The position numbers and the translations under genes were made by a program. Shown piece after piece: positions 35,948 to 44,806 of a stretch of DNA of 64,000 nt. Under the pieces are notes generated by a model. It did no database searches. It saw only the letters and a program-made list of their open reading frames with translations, and was not told the DNA's origin. Within the stretch, counting starts at the first letter, position 1; each line of letters begins with the position of its first letter. Source of the DNA: Bog-473 sp963840245. Lineage in GTDB: Bacteria; Actinomycetota; Acidimicrobiia; Acidimicrobiales; RAAP-2. Location of the stretch: assembly GCA_963840245.1 (NCBI GenBank), contig CAWIYI010000014.1:124001-188000 (forward strand). The letters run 5' to 3'.

Positions 35948-36361
35948 TCAGAACGTCCAGACCTCCACGACCTGGCGTGGTTCCGACACTCCGCCCGCTC
36001 CCTCGTAGGTGGCGCGGGCGGCCTCGTTGTCCTCGTCGGTGATCACCCACATGCCGTAGCAGCCGGCCTGCCGGGCGACTGCGGCCAGGCGCTCCACCAG
36101 CGCGCGCCCGATGCCGCGGCGCCGGAAGGGCTCGTCGACCGCGAGCTCGTAGAGGAACATCTCGGTGCCCTTGTCGGGGTGGGTCACCTCCACCCCGCTG
36201 ACGAACCCGACCGCCCGCTCCTCCTCGTAGGCGACCAGGAGGTGGTGGCCGTCCTCGGCGAGGAAGCGTGCGGTCGCGTCGGGCCGGGCCGGGCCGTCGA
36301 ACAGGTGCGAGGCCGCCGCGACGAGCCCGTCGTCACCGGGGCGGAGAACCCGGATGTCCAT
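35948..36361 (-). CDS. GNAT acetyltransferase, AAC(3)-I-like
   Basis: The 137-aa N-acetyltransferase has acetyl-CoA motif A FLYELAVDEPFRRRGIGRALVERLAAVA and the following motif ITDEDNEAARATYEGAGG. The order and length resemble AAC(3)-I aminoglycoside acetyltransferases, although that substrate is only suggested by similarity. It ends in a short aromatic tail. ATG at 36361 follows the DoxX-like gene by two bases, and the pair is transcribed leftward. Confidence 0.78.
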   Translation of the reverse strand: MDIRVLRPGDDGLVAAASHLFDGPARPDATARFLAEDGHHLLVAYEEERAVGFVSGVEVTHPDKGTEMFLYELAVDEPFRRRGIGRALVERLAAVARQAGCYGMWVITDEDNEAARATYEGAGGVSEPRQVVEVWTF

Positions 36362-36363
36362 CG

Positions 36364-36786
36364 TCAGCCGCGTTCGGGACGTGCCTGCAGCGCCGCCCAG
36401 GCCATGACCAGCTGCAGCGGGAGGCGCCCCCAGGCGAGGGCGCGGCTGTCCGCGGGGCCGTTGTTGCGCCCGGTCCCCGAGTCGAGCGCCATTTGGACGT
36501 TGGCCGGGAACACGCCCGCCAGGGTGGCGAGGCTGGCGGCGGACGCCCAGCGCGTGCGCCGGACCAGGCCGATGGCGCAGACCAGCTCGGCCACGCCGCT
36601 GGCGTAGATGAGATTGGTGTGGTGCTCCTCGGGAATGGCGCGCGGCATGAGGTGCGCGAAGACCTGCGGGCGGACCAGGTGCACGATGCCGCTGCCGGCG
36701 AAGGCGGTGGCGAGGACGAGGGGGCGCGACGTCGGAGGCGGACCACGGTCGGGACTGTACTGTGGCGGCGTGCCCACCCAAGTCAC
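36364..36786 (-). CDS. DoxX-like small membrane protein
   Basis: The 140-aa protein has four hydrophobic segments with a DoxX-like pattern: LVLATAFAGSGIVHLVRPQVFAHLMPRAIPEEH, IYASGVAELVCAIGLV, AASLATLAGVFPANVQMAL and LPLQLVMAWAAL. Such proteins act in membrane redox processes but have no established function. The start (ATG 36786) overlaps the divergent GH4 start (36770) by 17 bp; a slightly later start is possible. It precedes the acetyltransferase in a two-gene unit. Confidence 0.7.
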   Translation of the reverse strand: MTWVGTPPQYSPDRGPPPTSRPLVLATAFAGSGIVHLVRPQVFAHLMPRAIPEEHHTNLIYASGVAELVCAIGLVRRTRWASAASLATLAGVFPANVQMALDSGTGRNNGPADSRALAWGRLPLQLVMAWAALQARPERG

Positions 36787-38122
36787 GATCGTCGGCGGCG
36801 GCAGCTATCAGTGGGGCCCGGAGTTGATGGCCGACCTGTTCGGGACGCCGGCGCTGGCCGGCATGCACCTCGTGCTCGAGGACATCGACCCGCGGCCGCT
36901 GCCCAAGATGCAGGCACTCGCCCACAAGCTGAACGAGGCGATGGGGGCCAAGGCCACCGTCGCCACCACGACCGACCTCCATGCCGCCCTCGACGGCGCC
37001 GACTTCGTCATCGTCTGCATCTCGACCGGGGGCTTCCGCTCCATGGCGGTCGACCTCGACGTGCCGGCCGCCCACGGCATCACCCAGACCGTGGGCGACA
37101 CCGTCGGGCCCGGCGGGATCAACCGCGCGCTGCGCAACGTCCCCGTCCTCGTCGGCATCGGCAAGGCGATGGAGGAGCGCTGCCCCGACGCCTGGCTCTT
37201 CAACATCACCAACCCCATGACGGCGCTGACCCGCTCGGTCTGCCGGGAGACCAGCATCAAGACGGTCGGGCTCTGCCACGAGGTCGGCAACTTCTGCATG
37301 GACCTGGCCATCGCCATGGGCCGCCCCTTCGAGGCGGTCTCCGCGTCGGTGACGGGCGTCAACCACTTCCCCGTGCTCACCTCGCTCGAGGTCGACGGCG
37401 CCGACGGCTTCGACGCGCTGCGCAAGCTGGTCGACGAGGTCGGCGGCCTGGAGTCGCTGGCCCCGTACCCCGGCCGTCCCGCAGCCGAGAAGTTCTCCAA
37501 GCTCGACTTCGCCGAGCGCCACCTCTTCAAGCTGACGCTGCTCGACCGCTGGGGCACCTTCCCGGCGGCCGGCGACCGGCACATCGCCGAGTTCGTCTCG
37601 TTCGCGCTCACGCCCGAGTCCGACTGGGGTGCGGCCTACAACATCGAGCTGAGCCCGATCTCGCGACGCGAGAAGCATCAGGCGGAGTACGTGGCCGACG
37701 TCGACGCCTGGCTTGCCGGGACCAAGGACCTGCAGACCTGGCAGTCGGGCGAACTGCCCTCGCCCATGATCGAGGCCATGCTGACCGGCGAGCCGTTCGA
37801 GGCACCGGTGAACATCCCCAACACCGGCCAGGCGGTCGGCCTCCCCGCCGACGCCGTGATCGAGTCGATCTGCGTCATCGACGGTGACGGCATCCGCGGC
37901 CGTGACCGCACGGCGCTCCCGTCGCCCTACGACGAGATCGTCCGGCGCCAGGTGGCCACCCAGGAGCTGACCGTCGAGGCCGCGCTGCGCGGCGACCGCA
38001 CGCTGGCGGCGGAGGCCTTCGCGCTCGACCCGCTCGCCGGCCGGGGGGACCTGCGCACCACCGACGCCATGGTCGACGGGCTCCTCTCCGGCACGGCGGA
38101 GTGGCTGCCCCAGTTCGCCTGA
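36770..38122 (+). CDS. Glycoside hydrolase family 4, alpha-galacturonidase-like
   Basis: The 450-aa NAD+- and Mn2+-dependent glycosidase has the NAD-binding GGGSYQWGP at 9-17, FNITNPM near 145-150, metal-binding Cys169 and His170 in the signature CHEV (169-172) and His199 in GVNHF. GH4 enzymes cut glycosides by oxidising C3, and the CHEV signature marks the alpha-galacturonidase group. That suggests it releases a uronic acid; substrate specificity is inferred. GTG 36770 opens a nine-gene operon and overlaps the divergent DoxX-like start. Confidence 0.88.
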   Translation: MPTQVTIVGGGSYQWGPELMADLFGTPALAGMHLVLEDIDPRPLPKMQALAHKLNEAMGAKATVATTTDLHAALDGADFVIVCISTGGFRSMAVDLDVPAAHGITQTVGDTVGPGGINRALRNVPVLVGIGKAMEERCPDAWLFNITNPMTALTRSVCRETSIKTVGLCHEVGNFCMDLAIAMGRPFEAVSASVTGVNHFPVLTSLEVDGADGFDALRKLVDEVGGLESLAPYPGRPAAEKFSKLDFAERHLFKLTLLDRWGTFPAAGDRHIAEFVSFALTPESDWGAAYNIELSPISRREKHQAEYVADVDAWLAGTKDLQTWQSGELPSPMIEAMLTGEPFEAPVNIPNTGQAVGLPADAVIESICVIDGDGIRGRDRTALPSPYDEIVRRQVATQELTVEAALRGDRTLAAEAFALDPLAGRGDLRTTDAMVDGLLSGTAEWLPQFA

Positions 38123-38150
38123 CGCGAGCGGACGTCGGAAGGGATACCGC

Positions 38151-39038
38151 ATGCGCATCGGATTCATCGGGCTCGGCGCCATGGGCCTGCCCATGGCCGG
38201 CCATCTGGTCGCTGCCGGCCACGACGTGACGGTGGCTTCGCGCGGCCGGGGCCCGATCGACACCGCGGTGTCCCGCGGCGCGGTGGACGGGGGCTCGCCG
38301 CTCGGAGTCGCCGAGGCCTCCGACGTGATCATCCTGTGCGTCCCCAACTCGCCCGAGGTGGAAGAGGTCGTCGAGGCCATGCTGCCCGCCCTCGGCGCCG
38401 GCAAGACGGTCGTCGACTGCTCCACCATCGACCCCGAGGTGGAGCGGGCCCAGCACGCCCGGGTGGCCGTGACGGGCGCGCGCTATCTCGACGCACCGCT
38501 CTCGGGCGGCACGGGCGGCGCGCAGAGCGGCACGCTCACGCTGATGGTCGGCGGTGACGCCGCGACGCTGGCCGACACGGAACCGGCGTTCGAGCCCTTT
38601 GCCGGGCTCGTCGTGCACGTGGGCGGCCCGGGCATGGGTCAGGTCGTGAAGCTGTGCAACCAGGTGATCTACGCCGCACAGATGACGGCGACAGCGGAGG
38701 CGACCGCCATGGCGGTCCGGTCCGGGGTCGACATGGAGAAGCTGCTGCAGGTCCTCACCCACGCCACCGGTGACTGTGTGGCGGTGCGGACCCGCCTGCC
38801 CGTGCCCGGCGTCATCCCCGACAGCCCGGCGTCGAACGGGTGGGCGCCCGGCTTCATGACCGACCTCATGGCCAAGGACCTCGACCTCGCCATGGCCTAC
38901 GCGGCGCGGCGCGGCGTGCCGGTGCCCACGACGGCCACGGCCCGCCAGCTGCTCACGGCAGCCAGCGCCGCCGGCTACGGGCGCGAGGACTTCTCCTCGG
39001 TGGCCAAGGTCGTCCTGGCGCTGGCCGGCGGCCGATGA
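38151..39038 (+). CDS. 3-Hydroxyisobutyrate/tartronate-semialdehyde-type dehydrogenase
   Basis: The 295-aa beta-hydroxyacid dehydrogenase has the Rossmann motif GFIGLGAMGLPMAGHL at 4-19, substrate loop DAPLSGGTGGAQSGTLTLMVGG, catalytic Lys in GQVVKLCNQ and the C-terminal helix with MAKDLDLAM. Members oxidise or reduce short hydroxy acids such as glycerate, threonate or hydroxyisobutyrate with NAD(P). It follows GH4 by 28 bases, and its stop overlaps the aldolase start (ATGA). Within this operon it probably interconverts a sugar-acid intermediate. Confidence 0.88.
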   Translation: MRIGFIGLGAMGLPMAGHLVAAGHDVTVASRGRGPIDTAVSRGAVDGGSPLGVAEASDVIILCVPNSPEVEEVVEAMLPALGAGKTVVDCSTIDPEVERAQHARVAVTGARYLDAPLSGGTGGAQSGTLTLMVGGDAATLADTEPAFEPFAGLVVHVGGPGMGQVVKLCNQVIYAAQMTATAEATAMAVRSGVDMEKLLQVLTHATGDCVAVRTRLPVPGVIPDSPASNGWAPGFMTDLMAKDLDLAMAYAARRGVPVPTTATARQLLTAASAAGYGREDFSSVAKVVLALAGGR

Positions 39039-39802
39039 CGAGCCCGGCCCTCCTGCCCACCCCGGCCCTGATCCTGGCGGCGGACCACCGCGCCCGGGCC
39101 GTGCAGACGACCGAGAACTGGGCCGAGTTCTTCGGGGCGCTCGCCAAGGCCCTGCCCTCGTGCGACGGGATCCTGGCCACCGCGCAGCCGCTGTCCGGGC
39201 TGGCCGAGGCGGGCCATCTCACCGCGCTGCACCGCACCTACCTGTCGATCAACCGCACCGGCCTGGCCGGCTCCGTCTTCGAGCTGGACGACCGCCTGGT
39301 GGCCAGCGTGCCGCGGGCGGCCGCGGACGGGTGGTCGGGCGTGAAGCACATGACGCGCATCGACATGGACGATCCGTTGACGGCCTCCGCGCTGGAGTTG
39401 CTCGGCCAGGTGCTCGAGCAGTCGCGCCAGGCCGGGCTGGAGGCCCTCATCGAGCCGCTGGTGTGGCACCAGGGGAGGATCCGCCGGGACACCGATGCCA
39501 TCGTGATGGCGTCGATCATCGCCCACGACATGGGCGCCCCGGTGCTCAAGGTCCCGGTGCCCGCCGTCGCCCCGGGGGCAGAGCGCCAGCGCGCCGTGGC
39601 CCGGGTGGTGGCCAGCGTGGGCGCGCCCGTCCTCTTCCTCGGGGGCCCGGTCACGGCGGCGGGCCGCGCCCACGTCCTCGCCGAGGTGCGCGACGTGATG
39701 GAGGGTGGGGGAGCCGGCATGGCCATGGGCCGCACCATCTACCAGGATCCTGACCCGGCCGAGGTGGCGGGGCTCGTGCACGCGCTGGTGCACGGCCGGT
39801 GA
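39035..39802 (+). CDS. DeoC/LacD-type class I aldolase-like protein
   Basis: The 255-aa (beta/alpha)8 protein has ILAADHRARAVQ at its first strand, LEALIEPLVW, the probable Schiff-base Lys in APVLKVPVPA and the phosphate-site region GAGMAMGRTIYQD. It belongs to the DhnA/LacD/Cgl0159-like aldolases, which cleave phosphorylated ketose-like substrates. It overlaps both neighbours by four bases (ATGA, GTGA). Next to a sugar kinase it likely splits the phosphorylated sugar intermediate into triose-type products. Confidence 0.8.
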   Translation: MTSPALLPTPALILAADHRARAVQTTENWAEFFGALAKALPSCDGILATAQPLSGLAEAGHLTALHRTYLSINRTGLAGSVFELDDRLVASVPRAAADGWSGVKHMTRIDMDDPLTASALELLGQVLEQSRQAGLEALIEPLVWHQGRIRRDTDAIVMASIIAHDMGAPVLKVPVPAVAPGAERQRAVARVVASVGAPVLFLGGPVTAAGRAHVLAEVRDVMEGGGAGMAMGRTIYQDPDPAEVAGLVHALVHGR

Positions 39803-41275
39803 TCCTCACCATCGACTTCGGCACCTCCGTCACCAAGGTCGGTCTCTGGAGCGACGACGGGATGGTGGCACTGGCCCGCTCCGAGCTGACGACGACCTAC
39901 CCCCAGGTGGGCTGGACCGAGCAGGACCCGCTGCGCTGGTGGACCACGCGTCGTCATCGCCTGCGCCGAGGCCCGCGCGCTGGCGCCCCGCGCCTTCGGC
40001 CAGGTCGACGTCGTCGCCTGCTCGGGCGCCCGGCAGACCTTCGTCCCCGTGACCGCCCAGGGCGACCCGATCGGCAAGGGCATCCTGTGGTCCGACCACC
40101 GCGCCGCCGCCGAGGCCAGGGCGCTGGCCGAGCGCATGGGGGGCGACGACATCAACCGGGCCCGGACCGGGATCCCGCTCGATGCCGGGGCCGTGGCGGC
40201 CAAGCTGGCCTGGCTGGCCGAGCACGAGCCCGAGCGCATGGACGCCGCGCACGTGATCCTGTCGCCCCGCGACTTCATCGTCTACCGCATGACGGACCAG
40301 CTGGTGACCGACGCCACCTTCGCCTCGCGCAGCGGGCTGTACGACTTCGACGGCAACGCCGTGCGCGAGCTGGCCGGGCCCGCGCTGGGCAAGCTCCCGA
40401 GCGTCGTGCCGTCCGACACCGTGGTGGGCCAGCTCAAGTCCGTGCCGGGGGCCGAGCTCGGGCTGCGGCCCGGGATCCCCGTCGTCATCGGCGCCGGCGA
40501 CCGCCAGTGCGAGGTGCTGGGCTCGGGCGCCTCGGAGGACCACCCGATGGTGAGCTGGGGCACCACCGGCAACGTGTCGGTGCCGGTGCACAAGCGCCCC
40601 GTCCCCTCGCCGGCCGGCGCCGTGGTGACCCGCGCCGCGGACGGGGGCTGGCTGCTCGAGGGCGGGCTGTCCGCCGCCGGCTCGTTCCTGTCCTGGCTGG
40701 GCCGCCTGCTCGACCGCAGCAACGAGGAGCTGGGACGGCTGGCCGCGGAGAGCGGGCCCGGCGCACGCGGCGTGATCGCCGTGCCGTGGCTCGACGGTGC
40801 CCGCGCTCCGTGGTGGCGTGACGACGCCCGCGCCGGCTTCATGGGGCTGGGCGCGGCGCACGGCGCCGCCGACATGGCACGCGCCGTGGTGGAGTCCGTC
40901 GCCTGGGACGTGCTGCGGGTCATGGAGGTGGTGACGATGGGGCGCCTGGGCGGCTCGACCGCCGAGGGCGTGACGCTCGGGGGAGCCGGATCGGGGCTGC
41001 CGGTGTGGGTGGAGGTCCTCACGTCGGTGCTCGGCGTGCCGGCGCTGCGCCACCGCTCGGGCGAGGCGGCGTCGGCCGGCGCCGCGCTGCTGGCCGGCAA
41101 GGCGCTCGGCATGGGGCTCACGCTCGACCAGCTCGACCCCGTCGAGGCGGTGATCACGCCCGACCCCGCCGCCGTCGAGATCTACCGCGCCCTGCGACCG
41201 CAGGTCGACCACGTGGCCCGGTCCGTCCTGGACGCCACCGCGTCGCTCCCGGGGGCCGACCGCCCCGTGCGCTGA
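39799..41275 (+). CDS. FGGY carbohydrate kinase (one-base frameshift)
   Basis: The kinase of about 491 aa resembles xylulokinase-type FGGY enzymes. Visible are the N-terminal phosphate loop LTIDFGTSVTKVGLW, TYPQVGWTEQDPLRWW, TFASRSGLYDFDG and the ATP-domain motifs VSWGTTGNVS and LGGAGSGLPVW. The two frames join at about 39946-39950 on removing one base (WWT then VVIACAEARALAPRA). It phosphorylates a sugar or sugar acid; the identity cannot be read. It begins at GTG overlapping the aldolase stop. Confidence 0.88.
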
Positions 41276-41278
41276 CCC

Positions 41279-42544
41279 GTGCGCGTCGAGCTGGCCTACG
41301 GCCGCCACGGGACGTCGGTCGACGTGCCCGACAGCGCCGACGTCGTGGTCCCGCTCGAGGAGCCGGGTCTCGACGACGAGGAGGAGGCGATCACGGACGC
41401 ACTGCGCCGGCCCCTGACCGGGCCGCCGCTGGCCGACCTGGTGGCGCAGGCGGGACGGGTGGCCGTCGTCTTCCCCGACCTGACCCGGCCCATGCCGAAC
41501 CGCACCGTGCTCCCACCGCTGCTCGCGGAGCTGGCCCGCTGCGGGGTGCCCGACGACCGGATCGTGCTGCTGTGCGCCACCGGGACCCATCGTCAGGCCA
41601 CCGCGGCGGAGATGGCGGAGCTCATCGGGGCCGACGTCGTGGCCCGCTACGACGTGATCGACCACGACGCCACGAACGATGACGCGCACGTGCCGGTGGG
41701 CGCGGTGGACGGGACACCCGTTCTGCTGCAGCGCGAGTACGTGGAGGCCGACGTCCGCATCATCACCGGCTTCGTCGAGCCGCACTTCTTCGCCGGCTTC
41801 AGCGGCGGACCCAAGGCGGTCTGTCCGGGACTGGCCGCCACCGCGACGATCCTGGAGGCCCACCACCCCCGCCGCATCGCGGATGCCCGGGCGACCTTCG
41901 TCACGCGCACGGGCAACCCGGTGCACGACTTCGTCCGTGCCGCCACCGCGCTGGCCCCGCCGCACCTGTCCCTCGACGTCGCCATCAACCGAGCCCGTCA
42001 GGTGACGGCCGTCTTCGCCGGCCCGCTGCCTGCGGCGCACGATGTCGCCTGCGCCCACGTGCGCTCCACCGCCGTGCGCGAGGTTCCCGCGCCCTTCGAC
42101 CTGGTGGTGTCGACGAACGGTGGGTACCCTCTCGACCGCAACCTCTACCAGGCCGTGAAGGGCATGGCCGCCGCCGAGCGCATCGTGCGCCCCGGCGGCG
42201 TCATCGTCATGGCGGCCGCCTGCGAAGACGGGGTGCCCGCCGGCGGCGGCTTCGCCCGTCTCCTCGCCGAAGCCCGTACGCCGGCCGACCTGGCCGGCGC
42301 GTCGGGGGCGCCCGCGCTCGATCGCTGGCAGGCCCAGGTGCTCGGCCGTGTCCTGGCCCGGGCCGAGGTCCACCTGCACAGCGGCGGCCTGGACGAGGCG
42401 GCCATCGCCGACGCCCTGCTCATGCCGGCGCCGGACCTCGACGGCGCGGTGGCGGCTGCGCTCGAGCGCCGCGGGCCGGGCGCCCGCGTCGCCGTGATTC
42501 CCGAGGGCCCGCTCACCGTGGCCACGGTCACCGTCCACGGGTGA
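41279..42544 (+). CDS. LarA-type nickel-pincer racemase/epimerase
   Basis: The 421-aa LarA homologue keeps the residues that hold the nickel-pincer nucleotide and catalyse proton/hydride transfer: His104 in ATGTHRQ, His169 and Lys179 in EPHFFAGFSGGPKAVCPG, and His195 in EAHHPRR (numbered His108, His174, Lys184, His200 in Lactobacillus LarA). LarA homologues include lactate racemases and C2-epimerases of sugar acids. Here, three bases after a sugar kinase and in an operon with a CHEV GH4, epimerisation of an aldonic or uronic-acid-derived hydroxy acid is more likely than lactate racemisation. Its cofactor-synthesis genes larB, larC and larE are not in the window. Confidence 0.85.
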   Translation: MRVELAYGRHGTSVDVPDSADVVVPLEEPGLDDEEEAITDALRRPLTGPPLADLVAQAGRVAVVFPDLTRPMPNRTVLPPLLAELARCGVPDDRIVLLCATGTHRQATAAEMAELIGADVVARYDVIDHDATNDDAHVPVGAVDGTPVLLQREYVEADVRIITGFVEPHFFAGFSGGPKAVCPGLAATATILEAHHPRRIADARATFVTRTGNPVHDFVRAATALAPPHLSLDVAINRARQVTAVFAGPLPAAHDVACAHVRSTAVREVPAPFDLVVSTNGGYPLDRNLYQAVKGMAAAERIVRPGGVIVMAAACEDGVPAGGGFARLLAEARTPADLAGASGAPALDRWQAQVLGRVLARAEVHLHSGGLDEAAIADALLMPAPDLDGAVAAALERRGPGARVAVIPEGPLTVATVTVHG

Positions 42545-42594
42545 GGACACGCCCGCGTCCCTGACGCCGGTGTCAGAGATAGAGTCCCCAGCCG

Positions 42595-44800
42595 GTGACC
42601 GACGATCCGCTGTTCGACTTCGCCGTCCCGGAGGATCTGCTGCGCGAGGCGGTCTCCCAGGTCAAGGACCCCGAGGTCGTGGCGGACCTCGACGTGATGC
42701 CCGGGACGGGCGAGGGCAAGCCGCCCCCGCTCATCGGCATCCTGAAGAGCTCGGGCTACGCGCCGCTGGTGCTCCTGACCGCGGCGGCACTGGTGCCGGG
42801 CACCTTCGGCAACGGGATCGCCCTCATCGGCAAGAACCTCGAGACCTCGTTCCACATGTCCAACGCCTCGCTGGGGGCGGTGGCCTTCATCGCCCAGGTC
42901 TCCCAACTCCTCTGGGCCGTCCCCCTGGCGCTCTGGGCGGACCGGGGCAGCCGCAAGCTGGTGGCGGGCGTCGCCCTGCTGATCTTCGCCGGCTTCGGCA
43001 GCCTCATGGCGATCTCGCCCAACGTGTGGTGGTTCGCCTTCTTGTACCTGGCCGCCTCGGTCGGCACCGGCGTGAACAACACGGTGCACAACTCGTACCT
43101 GTCCGACGCCTACCCGACGGAGTCGCGGGGGCGGATCTTCAGCTGGCACAACCTGTCGGACCCCCTGTCGCAGACGATCGGGATCCTGATCTTCGGCTAC
43201 GTGGTGACGGTGTCGCACAACTGGCGCTATGGACTGCTGGTCGCGCTGGCCGGCATCCCCCTGGGCTTCGCCCTCTTCACCCTGCGGGAGCCGGAGAAGG
43301 GCGCCAACGAGGCCAGCCACATCCTCAAGGCGTCGGGCATGGACCTGCAGGCCCAGCAGGAGAAGGCGCCCCGCGTGCTCCTCGGCTCCGCGGTGACCAG
43401 GCTGTTGCGGGTCCGCTCCCTCTACTACGAGCTGGTGGCGGTGGCCATCCTCGGCTTCGCCGGGACGGGCGCACCCCTGTTCGGCAACCTCTTCTTCATC
43501 GACAAGTTCCACCTCGACACCGCGTCGCGCAGCGAGGTGTACGCCATCATCGGCCTGGCCGCCTTCCTCGGGCTCCCGGTGGCCTACATCTTCGGCGACC
43601 GCTTCTTCCGCCGAGCCCCGCAGCGGCCGCTCGTGATCGCGGGCATCTGCATCACGGCCTACGGCGGGCTCTACGTCCTGTCGCTCTACGTGCCCCAGCT
43701 CTGGATGGTCGTGACCCTGCAGTTCCTGGCCGCGGCGGCGGTGTCGCCGCTGGCCATCTGCATCTTCTTGACGCTGGCCGCCACCGCCCCGCCCGAGATG
43801 CGCACCATCTGCTTCGCCATGTTCGGGGTCTATTCCCTCGTCTTCGGGGGCTTCGCCGGCTCGGTGGTGCTCGGGGCGGTGTCCGACGCCATCGGCGGCC
43901 TGCACGGGATCGTCGTCGCGCTGACGATCATCTTCCCGGTCTGCGCCGTCGGCGGGCTCCTCCTCGTCATCGGGTCGCGCAGCGTGCGCCGCGACATCAC
44001 GCTGGTGATCGAGGACGTCATCGAGCGCTACACCGAGGGCAAGCGGCGCCAGGCCGGCGGCGACATCCCCGCCCTCCAGATCCACAACCTCGATTTCTTC
44101 TACGGCACCAACCAGGTCCTCTTCGACGTCAACCTCGAGATCGAGGAGGGCGAGATGGTCGCACTGCTCGGGACGAACGGCGCCGGCAAGTCGACGCTGT
44201 TGCGCGCCGTCTCGGGCCTGTCCCACCCGCATCGCGGGGTCGTGCGGCTCTTCGGCATGAACGCGACCTACCTCGAACCCGAGCAGATCATCGACGAGGG
44301 CGTGGCCCTGCTGGTGGGCGGCAAGATGACCTTCCCCGGGCTCAGCGTGCGCGACAACCTGCGCATCGGGGGCCACACGCTGCGGCGGGACCGGACCCGG
44401 GCCCTCGACGCCCACGAGGAGGCGCTGGCCGCCTTCCCCGAGCTGGCCGAGCGGCTCGACCAGCCGGCCGGCACGCTCTCGGGCGGTGAGCAGCAGATGC
44501 TGGCGCTGTCGCGGGTGATGATGACCGAGCCGCGCCTGCTTGATGATCGACGAGCTGGCCCTCGGGCTGGCGCCCATGACGGTGGAGCGGCTCATGGGGA
44601 TGGTGCGCCGCATCAACGAGTCCGGCACCACGGTGATCCTGGTGGAGCAGAGCCTGAACCGCGCCCTCAGCCTGGCCGAGCGCTGCTTCTTCATGGAGCG
44701 CGGCGAGATCCGCTTCGACGGGCCGACCGCCGAGCTCATGGCCCGCGACGACCTCCTGCGCCCCGTCTTCCTCGGCACCGCGGCCGCCGGCCTGGCGTAG
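42595..44800 (+). CDS. MFS transporter fused to a LivF-type ABC ATPase (one-base frameshift)
   Basis: After correction the single chain has about 734 residues. Residues about 55-480 are a 12-helix major-facilitator domain (LWADRGSRKLVAGV at the loop 2-3 motif, YPTESRGRIFSW). A linker (EDVIERYTEGKRRQAGGD) leads to an ABC ATPase with Walker A GTNGAGKST at about 525, signature LSGGEQQML near 628, and after the frameshift MIDELALGLAP and H-loop-like VEQSLNRAL. The frames join at TT 44540-44541 by removing one T. The fusion lies within the MFS frame, not at the frameshift. It starts with GTG and lies six bases before livHM. Confidence 0.85.
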
Positions 44801-44806
44801 TCGCCC

